DNA from: a filamentous cyanobacterium ESFC-1
GTDB taxonomy: Bacteria; Cyanobacteriota; Cyanobacteriia; Cyanobacteriales; Spirulinaceae
Direction: 5' to 3'
NCBI GenBank assembly: GCA_000380225.1
Contig: KB904821.1
Coordinates: 1,602,830 to 1,666,829 of the forward strand
Length of the DNA stretch: 64,000 bases
Positions 26,122 through 34,960 of the stretch are shown here, one piece after another (positions within the stretch are counted from its first letter, which is position 1; each line of letters opens with the position of its first letter). Under the pieces are notes generated by a model that was not told the origin of the DNA, searched no databases, and was given only the letters and a program-made list of their open reading frames with translations. Both the position numbers and the translations under genes were made by a program.

Positions 26122-26247
26122 TATAGCAACCGCCAAAGCGGTTAAGACACCCTATCCATCCTCAGAAAATCAGCCCTTCTCCCGTGGGAGAGGGGTTGGG
26201 GTGAGGGCAAACCATAAAACGTCCTAACCGCTTTGCTTGCTGCTATA
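26122..26247. mobile_element. 126-bp mini-element with terminal inverted repeats (copy 1)
   Basis: The left end is TATAGCAACCGCCAAAGCGG then TTAAGAC. The right end is GTCCTAACCGCTTTGCTTGC then TGCTATA. They are imperfect inverted repeats of about 27 bp. The inside holds CCGTGGGAGAGGGGTTGGGG. A second copy is at 34810-34936. TA at both ends suggests an IS630-type parent; this is inference. Confidence 0.7.
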
Positions 26248-26283
26248 AAAACACCGAAATTAATCGGAATGACCATAACTCCT

Positions 26284-26313
26284 GGTTGGGTTTCGTCACC
26301 TCAACTCAACCTA
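26284..26313. repeat. GTTGGGTTTCG palindromic repeat, short copy
   Basis: GGTTGGGTTTCGTCACCTCA then ACTCAACCTAC. It is a shortened member of the family at 3948, 14887 and 18896. Confidence 0.6.
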
Positions 26314-26365
26314 CGCGAAAAACCAAAGAAAAGCCCGAAATTAAAATCCGGGCTAACCAGGTACT

Positions 26366-26465
26366 TGATATCAAATCTGAAAAAACAACCAATATTTGAG
26401 AACCCCAGTTTCTAGATTGAAATTTTAGCTTGACTGTGTAAGCAGGTCAAAAACCGGGGTTTTAA
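26366..26465. repeat. AACCCCGG-flanked element, core orientation 1
   Basis: The flank TATCAAATCTGAAAAAACAA leads to AACCCCAGTTTCT, a 36-base core (GATTGAAATTTTAGCTTGAC...) and AAACCGGGGTTT. At 53676-53775 the flanks are in the same orientation but the core is reversed. Confidence 0.6.
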
Positions 26466-26617
26466 AGCGTCACCAACTCAACGGATTTGTGATGAGCTTT
26501 CGATCTTCAGGTTGGGGAAAACACCCCCCATTCTCAGAGAAGACCAAACAACAAACAACCAATAACAAACAACCAAGAACTAATCAATTATCGAGAAAAC
26601 GCTCCCGTAATGAGTAA

Positions 26618-28648
26618 CTAAGCCTCACTGCTGTACATAGATAAAACGCGAGTGGTGAGCTTTTCAGGTACTTCTTGAAGATGGTCATATTCCCACTTAA
26701 AGAAACCCACACCCAGAGTAAGCGATCGCAACTCAATAATAAAATTGTGCATTTCCGCTTGGGGCAGATACGCCGTAATCTTATCCCAATTCTGCCAGCC
26801 CGCGATCGCTTCGTAACCCAAAATTTGCCCCCGTCGTCCCGTTACCAACTGCAACACCTTTGAGGTAAACTCATTAGGAGCAGATACCTGTACCGACAAA
26901 ATCGGCTCTAACAGGGTCGGTTCGCAGTTTTGCATCCCATCAGTCATCGCCATGCGGGCCGCTTGTTTAAAGGCTTGTTCTGAGCTATCTACAGAATGAT
27001 ACGACCCATTGGTGAGGGTCACATCCACATCCACCACCGGGAAACCCAACGGCCCCTGACTCAGATATTCTCGCACCCCCATTTCCACACCGGGAATGTA
27101 TTGTTTGGGTACAGCCCCCCCGACAATGGTTTCATGGAACTCAAAACCCTGGCCGCGGGGTTGGGGTTTAATATCGAGATACACATCCCCAAACGCCCCA
27201 TGACCGCCGCTTTGGTGCTTGTAGCGTCCGTGGGAAACCGTAGACTTGCGGATGGTTTCTTTGTAGGGAATACGGGGTAAATGGGTGGTCATCGGCAGGT
27301 TATACTTGCGATTGAGACGGTCGAGGGCCACTTGTAGATGAATTTCCCCTTGGCCCCACAAAATTACCTCGCGGGTATCCCCGTGTTGTTCCCATTTCAG
27401 CGAGGGGTCTTCTTCGAGAAGTTTAGTCAAAGCACTGCTAAGTTTTACTTCATCTTTGCGTCGTTCGGGAACAATGGCTTTGGCATAAACCGGGTCAAGT
27501 TCCTCGGCTTTGGGCAATTCTACCCCACTTTCGCCACTGGTGAGGGTATCCCCGGTGTTAATATCTTCTAGACGGCTAATGGCGACAATTTCCCCGACTC
27601 CTGCTTTTTGAATCGGTTGCTGTTGCTGACCAAATAAGCGATATAAATTCCCGGTACGGAGACTGTTTAGGGTTATGCCTTCGTTGAGTTCTCCTTGCCA
27701 GACTCGCACTAAGGACAGTTTACCGCCTTGGGGAGTGTAATAGGTTTTCAAAACCTGAGTAACGGTTTCCCCTGCTACATCGGTCAGGCCGCGACGTTCG
27801 GCGGTTACTTCAGGGGCAGGGGTTTCGGCAATAAGAGCATCGAGAAGCGGTCGCACGCCATAATCTTGTTCGGCAATGCCAAAGAAGACGGGAACGATTA
27901 AATCGGCGCTTAAATCTTGTTTGAGGTCGCGCAGGATTTCTTCTTTGGGAGGATTGATGTCTTCGAGGAGTTCTTCGAGTAAATGGTCGTCAAATTCTGA
28001 GAGGGTTTCGAGCATTTCATCCCGAGCTGCGGTTTCTTCGGCTTGGAGGGCTTCAGGAAGATGAACCGGGTCAGCCGGACTGTCGGGATGATAGTGATAG
28101 GCTTGTTCGGTAATTAGGTCAATATAACCAACTAATTTATCACTTTGACGAATGGGATATTGTTGCGGCACTAAAGGACGGCTAGAGACATCTTTTAGGG
28201 CGTGAAGTACGTCCATGAATTTGTCTTTTAACCGATCCATTTTGTTAACAAAAACGAGATGGGGAATTTCCCAATCGTCGAGGAATTTGAACAAAGGCGC
28301 AAGGGTTAAAACGCGACTAACTACGGGTTCGCAAACGACAATGGCAGCCCCCGCACCAATCAGAGCATTATAGGTTTCTTGAGCAAATTCAATTGAGCCG
28401 GGACAATCAAGAAAGGTGAGGTTGTAGTCTTGATATTCGCCACTGGCTACAGAAACTTCGACGCTCATAGAGCGCGATCGCGCTTCGGGAACGCTATCAC
28501 CTACTGTATTATTTTCTTTAATACTACCTTTACGATCGATGGCATTCGTAACGGCTAATAAACTTTCAAGTAAGCTGGTTTTACCACTAGAGTAGGGGCC
28601 GACAATGGCAATATTGCGAGTCCCTTTGTTGTCTTTTTGATTCATCAT
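26618..28648 (-). CDS. elongation factor G-like translational GTPase
   Basis: About 676 residues of an EF-G paralogue. G1 is IVGPYSSGKTSLLESLLA, G3 is LDCPGSIEF, and G4 is VFVNKMDRLKD. Domains II to V follow, with GGHGAFGDVYLDIKPQ and DVDVTLTNGSYHSVDSSEQA typical of EF-G. The G3 motif has DCPGS in place of DTPGH, so the catalytic His is replaced by Ser, a feature of non-canonical EF-G-like proteins. It is therefore probably an accessory factor, not the main elongation factor. The open frame begins with TTG at 28657; the ATG-ATG pair at 28648/28645 behind GGGGG is preferred. Confidence 0.9.
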   Translation of the reverse strand: MMNQKDNKGTRNIAIVGPYSSGKTSLLESLLAVTNAIDRKGSIKENNTVGDSVPEARSRSMSVEVSVASGEYQDYNLTFLDCPGSIEFAQETYNALIGAGAAIVVCEPVVSRVLTLAPLFKFLDDWEIPHLVFVNKMDRLKDKFMDVLHALKDVSSRPLVPQQYPIRQSDKLVGYIDLITEQAYHYHPDSPADPVHLPEALQAEETAARDEMLETLSEFDDHLLEELLEDINPPKEEILRDLKQDLSADLIVPVFFGIAEQDYGVRPLLDALIAETPAPEVTAERRGLTDVAGETVTQVLKTYYTPQGGKLSLVRVWQGELNEGITLNSLRTGNLYRLFGQQQQPIQKAGVGEIVAISRLEDINTGDTLTSGESGVELPKAEELDPVYAKAIVPERRKDEVKLSSALTKLLEEDPSLKWEQHGDTREVILWGQGEIHLQVALDRLNRKYNLPMTTHLPRIPYKETIRKSTVSHGRYKHQSGGHGAFGDVYLDIKPQPRGQGFEFHETIVGGAVPKQYIPGVEMGVREYLSQGPLGFPVVDVDVTLTNGSYHSVDSSEQAFKQAARMAMTDGMQNCEPTLLEPILSVQVSAPNEFTSKVLQLVTGRRGQILGYEAIAGWQNWDKITAYLPQAEMHNFIIELRSLTLGVGFFKWEYDHLQEVPEKLTTRVLSMYSSEA

Positions 28649-28878
28649 TACCCCCAAATTTGACTTTGGTGTGATTTACTTCGATGTCTTCCCCAATAGC
28701 CTGGGCGATCGCAACTTTCATTTTCCAGGTAGCGCTGTCCCGATAAGGTCGATTGGGGTTCGTCTTTTTTGAGCGTAGCTTGAATCTGGGAGCAATTGAC
28801 CCACTTTGTAATTACTTGTAAGGCAAGCTTCCGGAAAAATGAAGTAAAGTAAACAAAAATGAATTGATTTTAATTTTA

Positions 28879-29802
28879 ATGAAACTCTTTAACAAAATTA
28901 AATTCAAAACCGCAAAAACGATTTTATCCCTATCCTTACTCTGGTTAATCGGTGGGTTTTGGGGAGAAGTCAGCAATAGCAAAACCCCCGCGATCGCGCA
29001 AACTCTCCCCACCCTCACCCCAACTACACCCACCGCGATCGCCCACCTCAACGAAGGGTTAACCTTGATCCAACAAGGTCAAATCGAGAACGCGATCGCG
29101 CAATTTCGTCAAGCCGTCCAAGTCGATCCCAGTCTTGCACCCGCCCACTATAACCTCGGCCTTGCCCTGCGTCAACAAGGACAAATTGAACCCGCCCAAA
29201 CCGCCTTTTATCAAGCCATCGAAGCCGATCCCGAATTTGCCCTGGCTTATACAAATTTAGGGGCTGCGTTATTTGAAACCAACAACCTCACCGCCGCCCG
29301 TCAATACCTCGAATACGCCCTCAACCTCGACCCCAACTCCGGCATTACCCACTATAACCTCGGTTTAGTTTTAGTCGATCTTGGGGAAACCGACAACGCG
29401 ATCGCCCACTTTCAGCAAGCCCTCAACCTCAGCCCCAACGCCCCCGAATCCGCTTATCACCTCGGCGCAATCTACCTCAACCGCAACAACCCTACTGTTG
29501 CCCAACGCTATTTCCAACAAGCCATCCGCATCAATCCCCGCTACCCCGAAGCCCAATATCAACTCGGTATCCTTTACTTCAACCAAGGCAACTTAGACAA
29601 AGCCCTGAATGCGTTTCGGCAATCGGCTGAAGCCAATCCTAATTATGCCAATGCTTATTTTGGGGCAGGAATTGTTTTTAAGGATCAACAACGCTTCCCC
29701 GAAGCCACCCGCGTCCTTCAGTTTGCGATAGATTTGTATGAAGCGGAAAATAACTGGGAATGGGCAAATCAGGCGAGGGATTTGTTAAACCAAATGAATT
29801 AA
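28879..29802 (+). CDS. exported TPR-repeat protein
   Basis: About 307 residues. A basic N-terminus and hydrophobic core end in PAIAQ, a plausible signal-peptidase site near residue 42. Then seven or so tetratricopeptide repeats of 34 residues fill the protein (for example LAPAHYNLGLALRQQGQIEP and YPEAQYQLGILYFNQGNLDK). Such solenoids hold protein partners; the location is periplasmic or outer-membrane by inference. The ATG at 28879 is chosen over a TTG at 28864. The coding strand is HIP1-rich. Monocistronic. Confidence 0.88.
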   Translation: MKLFNKIKFKTAKTILSLSLLWLIGGFWGEVSNSKTPAIAQTLPTLTPTTPTAIAHLNEGLTLIQQGQIENAIAQFRQAVQVDPSLAPAHYNLGLALRQQGQIEPAQTAFYQAIEADPEFALAYTNLGAALFETNNLTAARQYLEYALNLDPNSGITHYNLGLVLVDLGETDNAIAHFQQALNLSPNAPESAYHLGAIYLNRNNPTVAQRYFQQAIRINPRYPEAQYQLGILYFNQGNLDKALNAFRQSAEANPNYANAYFGAGIVFKDQQRFPEATRVLQFAIDLYEAENNWEWANQARDLLNQMN

Positions 29803-30171
29803 GCAAAGCATCACGCACTGCTCATTCTCGGTTAGAAATTCGGGCAAAAATTCTTTGGGCAAAACTTAAAAATTAGACGCTCAAAACCCGGCCAATACTT
29901 GATAGTTGGGATCGGTGAGAGGTTGGGGGAAAAGATTTTAATTCTTAGCACAAAAAACCTAGTTTGTAAATCCGCAAAAACCTAGTCTAAATCAGCGATC
30001 CCCCCGTCAAAAACTCAGCCTTAAGGTAGATTCGCGATGGAGATTCGTTCCCAAAAATCTGAGAGAGATTAATCACAATTTCTTATACTTTCTTAGGGGG
30101 TTGCAATTGCTAAGATAATTAAGCTAAAACGTCAGATAACCTTGTATCGAATTCAGGAGTGAATCGAGTTC
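29803..30171. other. 369-bp spacer, nothing supported
   Basis: Two near repeats of AAAAACCTAGT (about 29950-29990) are the only pattern noticed. No gene, RNA motif or strong hairpin was found. Confidence 0.4.
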
Positions 30172-30945
30172 GTGTTTGAGCAAGACCCTCACCATTTACA
30201 AAAACATCTGGCCAATCTACCTATTTCTAGGCAGAACAGTCAGCTTCGGCTAAATCACTCCCGATGGGTGATGCTAGGTTTCTATTTGAGTTTATCTAGT
30301 CTGAGTAGCTGTGCGTTTTCATCGTCTGCATCTCAATCTTTACCCCCGATGGCGGCAAAAAGTCCACATCATGCCATCGCGAGTCCTGTTGTTGCTCCAC
30401 CGCGCTTGCAATGGAGCGATTTAATTGGGGTTTGTGAAGGTCAAGCGGCGATCGCGGCTTCACCGTATCAACCCGAAGTTCATCCAACCGAACGTCATCT
30501 GGCTTTTGTCCATCGTGATGTGAGTTACGGTGAAAACTACGATTTGTACGACTCCCACTTGTTTACCCGCACTTGGCAGCCCAGACAACCGGAAAAAGCG
30601 CAGTTGGTGGTTTGTATTAGCGAAAATAAACGATTTGAGCAGATTGAATCTTGTTCATACAACGAAGGTCGCCATACCCTCCATCGTTATCGCAACGCCG
30701 TTACCGTCGAGTTACGGGAAGCGAATACGGGTCAAACCCTTGAAACCACCGAGTTTAAAAGTGACGCACTGCGCTGTCCAGAAGATAAACCCATCGGTGA
30801 TGAATCCGAATGGGATTGGTTTGGTCAACTCCCAGATAACGAGCTTTACACTTGGTTGAAGCCCTATTTAACCTCGACGACTGCCGAAAGTCACCCCAGA
30901 CGCGATTCCCGCCCGCCCATTGTCCATTCAGTCTCAGTACAATAA
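30172..30945 (+). CDS. putative lipoprotein, hypothetical
   Basis: The GTG at 30172 opens 257 residues. After about 40 hydrophilic residues a hydrophobic stretch (WVMLGFYLSLSSLSSC) ends in a lipobox-like LSSC, so it may be a lipoprotein with an unusually long n-region; a start at the internal Met would be shorter. The soluble part holds four further Cys (GVCEGQ, VVCISE, ESCSYNE, ALRCPED) and many Asp/Glu/Trp. I do not recognise a family. It is convergent with the mutase gene, two bases apart. Confidence 0.6.
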   Translation: MFEQDPHHLQKHLANLPISRQNSQLRLNHSRWVMLGFYLSLSSLSSCAFSSSASQSLPPMAAKSPHHAIASPVVAPPRLQWSDLIGVCEGQAAIAASPYQPEVHPTERHLAFVHRDVSYGENYDLYDSHLFTRTWQPRQPEKAQLVVCISENKRFEQIESCSYNEGRHTLHRYRNAVTVELREANTGQTLETTEFKSDALRCPEDKPIGDESEWDWFGQLPDNELYTWLKPYLTSTTAESHPRRDSRPPIVHSVSVQ

Positions 30946-30947
30946 AC

Positions 30948-32279
30948 CTACAAAGCCCCGGCAGCAGTCCGGTCTAGAATGCTGCCTAAATGACTGGTAA
31001 TGTTAATGGCTTGTAACACGGGATAACCGTCTGCTCCTTGGGGATAATCAATCACACTCACTGCGCCGTTACCTTGCTTGATGTTCCAGAAATTTTCAGG
31101 TTGTAAGCCCAACAAGTAACAAAGCAGTGCTTTGTTGATAGCATCGTGAGCCACCACTAAACCGACTTGGGGGGTAGCGCTGGTGGTTGCTTGAGCGACC
31201 AAAGCATCCCAAGCCGCGATCGCGCGATCCCAAACCTGTTGTAAATTCTCCCCTTCAGGCATTTGCACAGTTTCCGGTTGAGCTTTCCACTGGGCCAACA
31301 ACCCCGGAAAAGCGGCTTCGATTTCCTGTTCGAGTTTGCCTTCCCATAAGCCGTGACCGATTTCTGCCAACTGCGGCTCGACAGACAAGGGAACATCCGC
31401 ATGGGATTGGATAATGATTTCTGCGGTCTCTTTGGGGCGCAGCATGGGGCTACTAACGGCAAAATCGAGGTGGACATCGGCCAGGAAGTCGGCGGCTTTC
31501 TGAGCCTGTTTTCTGCCGTTGTCGTTGAGGGGAATATCGCGAGAGCCTTGAAAGCGAGATTCGCGATTCCAATCGGTTTCACCGTGACGCACCAAAAGTA
31601 AGCGCAGTTGGGTTTGAGGGGGGCGCGGGGGCGGCAGTTTGACCCCTGTATGGGCAGTTTGATTCAGGGATTCGATTTGCACCGCATCCCCCCAACCGCC
31701 GCTAAAGTTGAGAATATTAATACAGCAGTTGGATTGTTGGATGGTGTGGTAGCGATCGCAACTCATCCCCACCGCACTCAGAATTAAACAGCGATTAATG
31801 CCATTGTGCGCCACAATCATCACAGTTTGATCCGAATGCCGGGCTAAAAGTTCTTGCCAAAAAGCTTGAGCTTGTTCGTATAAAGACAAGACCGGGTAAT
31901 GTTTGCGCCCATCAGCCAGGGTCATATAAAATTCGTGGGGGCGAGTTTTCCAGCAGCGATAATCTTCGGCAAACTCCTCAGCCACCGCTTTTTTGTGCAG
32001 CTTTTCCCATAAGGGTAGATCGATTTCCATCAGGCGATCGCTGGCTTGCATCGGCACATCGGCGCAATGTTCGTGAATAATCGCAGCAGTTTGAGTCGCC
32101 CGTTGTAGAGGACTGTGGTAAATCATATCCACCGGGACAGCGGCCAGGGTTGCACCCACAGTTTGGGCATCTTGGCGACCTTTTTCGGTTAATACAGATT
32201 CATCGCAGCGGCCTTGAATCAAACTTTGAGCGTTATAAGTGCTTTGTCCGTGACGAACAATAATGACGCGAGTAGTCAA
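30948..32279 (-). CDS. two-domain histidine phosphatase (phosphoglycerate mutase family)
   Basis: A 443-residue protein with two tandem histidine-phosphatase domains. Domain 1 begins IIVRHGQSTYN and domain 2 begins LLLVRHGETDWNRESRFQGS near residue 228. Each has the second catalytic His (MIVAHNGINRCL and LVVAHDAINKALL). Members remove phosphate from sugars or small molecules, or act as cofactor-dependent mutases; the substrate is not fixed by sequence. The start is TTG at 32279, decided by a perfect AGGAGGA at 32288-32294 eight bases upstream. A group II intron sits about 15 bp before that Shine-Dalgarno, so the leader is interrupted. Confidence 0.88.
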   Translation of the reverse strand: MTTRVIIVRHGQSTYNAQSLIQGRCDESVLTEKGRQDAQTVGATLAAVPVDMIYHSPLQRATQTAAIIHEHCADVPMQASDRLMEIDLPLWEKLHKKAVAEEFAEDYRCWKTRPHEFYMTLADGRKHYPVLSLYEQAQAFWQELLARHSDQTVMIVAHNGINRCLILSAVGMSCDRYHTIQQSNCCINILNFSGGWGDAVQIESLNQTAHTGVKLPPPRPPQTQLRLLLVRHGETDWNRESRFQGSRDIPLNDNGRKQAQKAADFLADVHLDFAVSSPMLRPKETAEIIIQSHADVPLSVEPQLAEIGHGLWEGKLEQEIEAAFPGLLAQWKAQPETVQMPEGENLQQVWDRAIAAWDALVAQATTSATPQVGLVVAHDAINKALLCYLLGLQPENFWNIKQGNGAVSVIDYPQGADGYPVLQAINITSHLGSILDRTAAGAL

Positions 32280-32287
32280 GCTGTCAA

Positions 32288-32294
32288 TCCTCCT
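32288..32294 (-). promoter_or_regulatory. Shine-Dalgarno AGGAGGA fixing a TTG start
   Basis: AGGAGGA on the minus strand, eight bases before the TTG of the double mutase gene. It is the downstream exon side of the group II intron. Confidence 0.8.
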
Positions 32295-32350
32295 AATGGG
32301 GCAAAATTATTAGGGGTCGAGAGAGAGGTCACCCTCTCCCCCTCCCATTC

Positions 32351-32385
32351 AGAACCGTACATGATAGTTTCCCATCATACGGCTC
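32351..32385 (-). ncRNA. group II intron domain V
   Basis: Minus-strand GAGCCGTATGATGGGAAACT followed by ATCATGTACGGTTCT. It has the AGC catalytic triad, a GAAA loop and the paired 3' strand, as in active group II introns. Confidence 0.9.
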
Positions 32386-32394
32386 CTGGTCAAA

Positions 32395-34155
32395 TTAACC
32401 CTTGTCATGGGTACAGTCAACCCGGTTTAGACTTCCGTCATGCCGGGTTTTAGAATCGTGACAGTGACGATGTAAGGCTTGAAGGTTTTTGTAATTGTCC
32501 TTTCCGCCCCTAGATTGAGGTAAAATATGGTCAGCCTCAATCAGGTCATTACTTGTGAAAGTTAATCCACAGTAAGTACATCGTCCTTTTTGACGTTTGA
32601 TGAGCTTGGTTACTCGGTTTGAGATTCCGGTGTACCCGTTACTCATCCGTTTACTCCAGTATGTCCAGTCGCCGTCATGGGGTGATTTCTCACCTTTGAC
32701 TTTGATGTGTCTTTTGATGGGGGTTTCGGCGTGTTTTGTTAGTCGTAACCCATCTTTGGTTTGAAACGTCCAATTACCATTAACTCCAAATCCATAATAG
32801 TTTTTGAGTTTGTCGTAGGACGCTTTACCACATCGTGAGACTGTCCATGCCCTTAAAGCACCCCATATTAAGTAGTCCAGTTTGGAGAAGGTGGATTTAC
32901 TTACTACTTTGGAGTAGTAGTTCGACCACCCTCTTATGACTGGGTTGAGTTGCTTAATCAAAGCACTCTGTGGTGCAGTGCGATGAGTCTTGATGACGGT
33001 TTTGCACTTGTCATAGTGACTCTTGATTGCCTTTTGTGATGGCTTGATGTTCAATTGGTAGGGTTTTTTTCCTCCGGCTTGTCCGGCGTTGACTCCCTTG
33101 TGAATGCTCACAGGGTAATGTCGGATATTGAAGCCGAGGAAGTCGAAACCCGGTTTTTCCTCATTCCATTTGGACAAGGTGTTACATAACCGTGTCTTTT
33201 CAGGTTTGAGGGTTAAACCAACTGGTTCTAGCCATTCTTTAATTAGGTATTGAGCTTCTAGTACGACTTCAGGGTTATTAGCTAACACTACAAAGTCGTC
33301 AGCGTATCGGATGATTTTCGGGCGATATTTTTGTATTTGTTTTCCATCAACCCTAATACTTCGTGGGAAATGGTCAACAACCGAATTTATCATTCCGTGT
33401 AAGGCGATGTTAGCTAGGAGTGGACTGATGACCCCGCCTTGGGGGGTTCCTGCTTCTGTTGCCTCAAATACGCCATTGTCCAAAACTCCGGCTTTGAGCC
33501 ATTGTTTGATACTCCGTTTGTACACAGAGGGACAATCTAGTTTAGACAGGAGGTAGTCATGGTTAATTTGGTCGAAACATTTGGCAATATCTGCATCTAG
33601 AACGTATTGGGGTTTTTTCAATGCTTTATTAAAGATGGCATTAATGGCATCGTGAGCTGAACGTCCGGGTCGAAACCCGTAAGATTCAGCTTCAAATTGC
33701 GCTTCCCAGTAGGGTTCTAGACCCAATTTAACCAAGGCTTGCAAGGCTCTGTCGTATAGGGTAGGGATACCTAGAGGGCGTTTTTCATCCCGTCCTGGTT
33801 TAGGAATCCATACCCGGCGTAAGCTTTTGGCTTTTTGCCGTTGCTTCAGTTTGTCAGTTAGGTGTAACCGTTCTCTGGGGGTTAGGTTTTTGATTCCGTC
33901 TACCCCTGCGGTCTTCTGCCCTTGGTTGTCCTGACTTACTTTGCGTACTGCTAGGAGTCTTGCGTAGTAGGACTTGTTGAGTAAACGTTGGAGTCGTCGC
34001 GCTTTCGCTTTCTGTCCCGATTTGACGGCTTGATAGATTGATTTTTGCAACTTGAACACTTTGCGTTGGATTTTACCCCAAGGCAGTGTGTTCCATGCGT
34101 TGTTCGTAGTCTGAGGTTGGGGTTGAAACCCTTTCCCTTCTCTCGCTATCGCCAT
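32395..34155 (-). CDS. ltrA: group II intron reverse transcriptase/maturase with HNH endonuclease
   Basis: A 586-residue multifunctional protein encoded in intron domain IV. The N-terminal NTD (TLPWGKIQRKVFKLQKSIYQ) and the RT domain show PKPGRDEKRPLGIPTLYDR, YGFRPGRSAHDAI, AGTPQGGVISPLLANI and the catalytic IRYADDFVVL. The maturase X domain follows (INPVIRGWSNYYSKVV-type NPVIRGWSNYY). The C-terminal HNH endonuclease has CTYCG, ADHILPQSRGGKDNY and HRHCHDSKT. It should splice the intron and reinsert it by target-primed reverse transcription. All motifs are intact and no frameshift is visible. Confidence 0.97.
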   Translation of the reverse strand: MAIAREGKGFQPQPQTTNNAWNTLPWGKIQRKVFKLQKSIYQAVKSGQKAKARRLQRLLNKSYYARLLAVRKVSQDNQGQKTAGVDGIKNLTPRERLHLTDKLKQRQKAKSLRRVWIPKPGRDEKRPLGIPTLYDRALQALVKLGLEPYWEAQFEAESYGFRPGRSAHDAINAIFNKALKKPQYVLDADIAKCFDQINHDYLLSKLDCPSVYKRSIKQWLKAGVLDNGVFEATEAGTPQGGVISPLLANIALHGMINSVVDHFPRSIRVDGKQIQKYRPKIIRYADDFVVLANNPEVVLEAQYLIKEWLEPVGLTLKPEKTRLCNTLSKWNEEKPGFDFLGFNIRHYPVSIHKGVNAGQAGGKKPYQLNIKPSQKAIKSHYDKCKTVIKTHRTAPQSALIKQLNPVIRGWSNYYSKVVSKSTFSKLDYLIWGALRAWTVSRCGKASYDKLKNYYGFGVNGNWTFQTKDGLRLTKHAETPIKRHIKVKGEKSPHDGDWTYWSKRMSNGYTGISNRVTKLIKRQKGRCTYCGLTFTSNDLIEADHILPQSRGGKDNYKNLQALHRHCHDSKTRHDGSLNRVDCTHDKG

Positions 34156-34806
34156 ATCTATTGCTAGTTATCACTCATATCTTTTAATCAGACCGGAGTA
34201 CGTCGGCTTATCCATATCCATTACGGATAGGCGTTGGCTTCTTACTCCATCTCGCCCCCATAGCCCTTGCGCTTAGACTTATCACTGATCAGGTCTTCGA
34301 CCATTATCCTGATAGTAGCTATGGGGTTACTTCGTTCCGTTACAAAGGGTATTCCTGATTTAGGTTCATCCTATCCTCGGTGGTACTTCTGAGAGTCGGT
34401 GTAGGTAGCTAGGAAATCCTCCTACCTTTCCCATTGTTCTTTTGAACGCAGCCTATCAACTGAGTTTGGCTACTAAATAGTTTCCGAGGTTCAAGACAGA
34501 TGTTTAGCCGTAGCTTAACCTTGTCAGACTGTCCGTGGTCACGGTTTTGAGGGTCAGTTCCCTCTCAGTGCCTTGCCAAGCCCGCTTTAATCCTAGGATT
34601 GTCAGTTCTAAAATTAGGGCTGCCGTTAGACGTTGGGCTTCGGGTTTTATCCCGTTGACTCTGCCCATCCCTTACCTCAAGGCTTTCGCCTCTTGGGACT
34701 TTGTAACAGTTGTCAGGAGGTTTTAACTCCTGCTAGGCTTACGTTTCGGGTATTTCAACCCTAACTTTTGCCTAAACGAATCGCACTTCCTAAGCTATTT
34801 TGGCAT

Positions 34807-34816
34807 ATTTATAGCA
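34807..34816 (-). promoter_or_regulatory. candidate extended -10 box reading toward the intron and mutase gene
   Basis: TGCTATAAAT on the minus strand formed by the mini-element end, about 20 bp upstream of the intron 5' end. The position suits transcription of the intron-mutase unit; it is a sequence match only. Confidence 0.3.
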
Positions 34817-34936
34817 ACCGCCTGAGCAGTTAGGACAATAAATCTCTGCCTAAAAAATAAGCCCCTCTCCCGTGGGAGGAGGGGTTGGGGTGAGGGCAAG
34901 CCCCACTACGTCCTAACAGTTTTGCTTCCTGCTATA
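34810..34936. mobile_element. 127-bp mini-element with terminal inverted repeats (copy 2)
   Basis: TATAGCAACCGCCTGAGCAG then TTAGGAC on the left and GTCCTAACAGTTTTGCTTCC then TGCTATA on the right. The inside (CCCGTGGGAGGAGGGGTTGG) matches copy 1 at 26122-26247. It fills most of the divergent spacer between the intron and the NmrA-like gene, so it probably carries or displaces their promoters. Confidence 0.7.
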
Positions 34937-34960
34937 GATTTGATGCCATAGGTTTTAGAT

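Larger units (their letters stand above)
25678..26617. other. 940-bp spacer packed with at least five repeat types
   Basis: No gene is seen. In order: dispersed repeat copy B (25704-25866), an inverted-end mini-element (26122-26247), a GTTGGGTTTCG palindrome (26284-26313), an AACCCCGG-flanked element (26366-26465) and a heptamer remnant (26549-26585). Confidence 0.65.
32309..34786 (-). mobile_element. group II intron with reverse transcriptase (bacterial class B/CL type by inference)
   Basis: On the minus strand it begins GTGCGATTCGTTTAGGCAAA at 34786 and ends after domain VI with CGACCCCTAAT near 32309. Domain V is a 35-base hairpin (rc of 32351-32385, GAGCCGTATG...CATGTACGGTTC). EBS1 TTCCTAG (34415 to 34409) pairs with IBS1 TTAGGAA (34793 to 34787). 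EBS2 CTATTT (34480 to 34475) pairs with IBS2 AAATAG (34800 to 34795). These pairings fix the 5' splice site. All ribozyme parts and the maturase are present, so it looks intact. No HIP1 site occurs in the 2.5 kb. The 3' end may be off by one or two bases. Confidence 0.9.
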
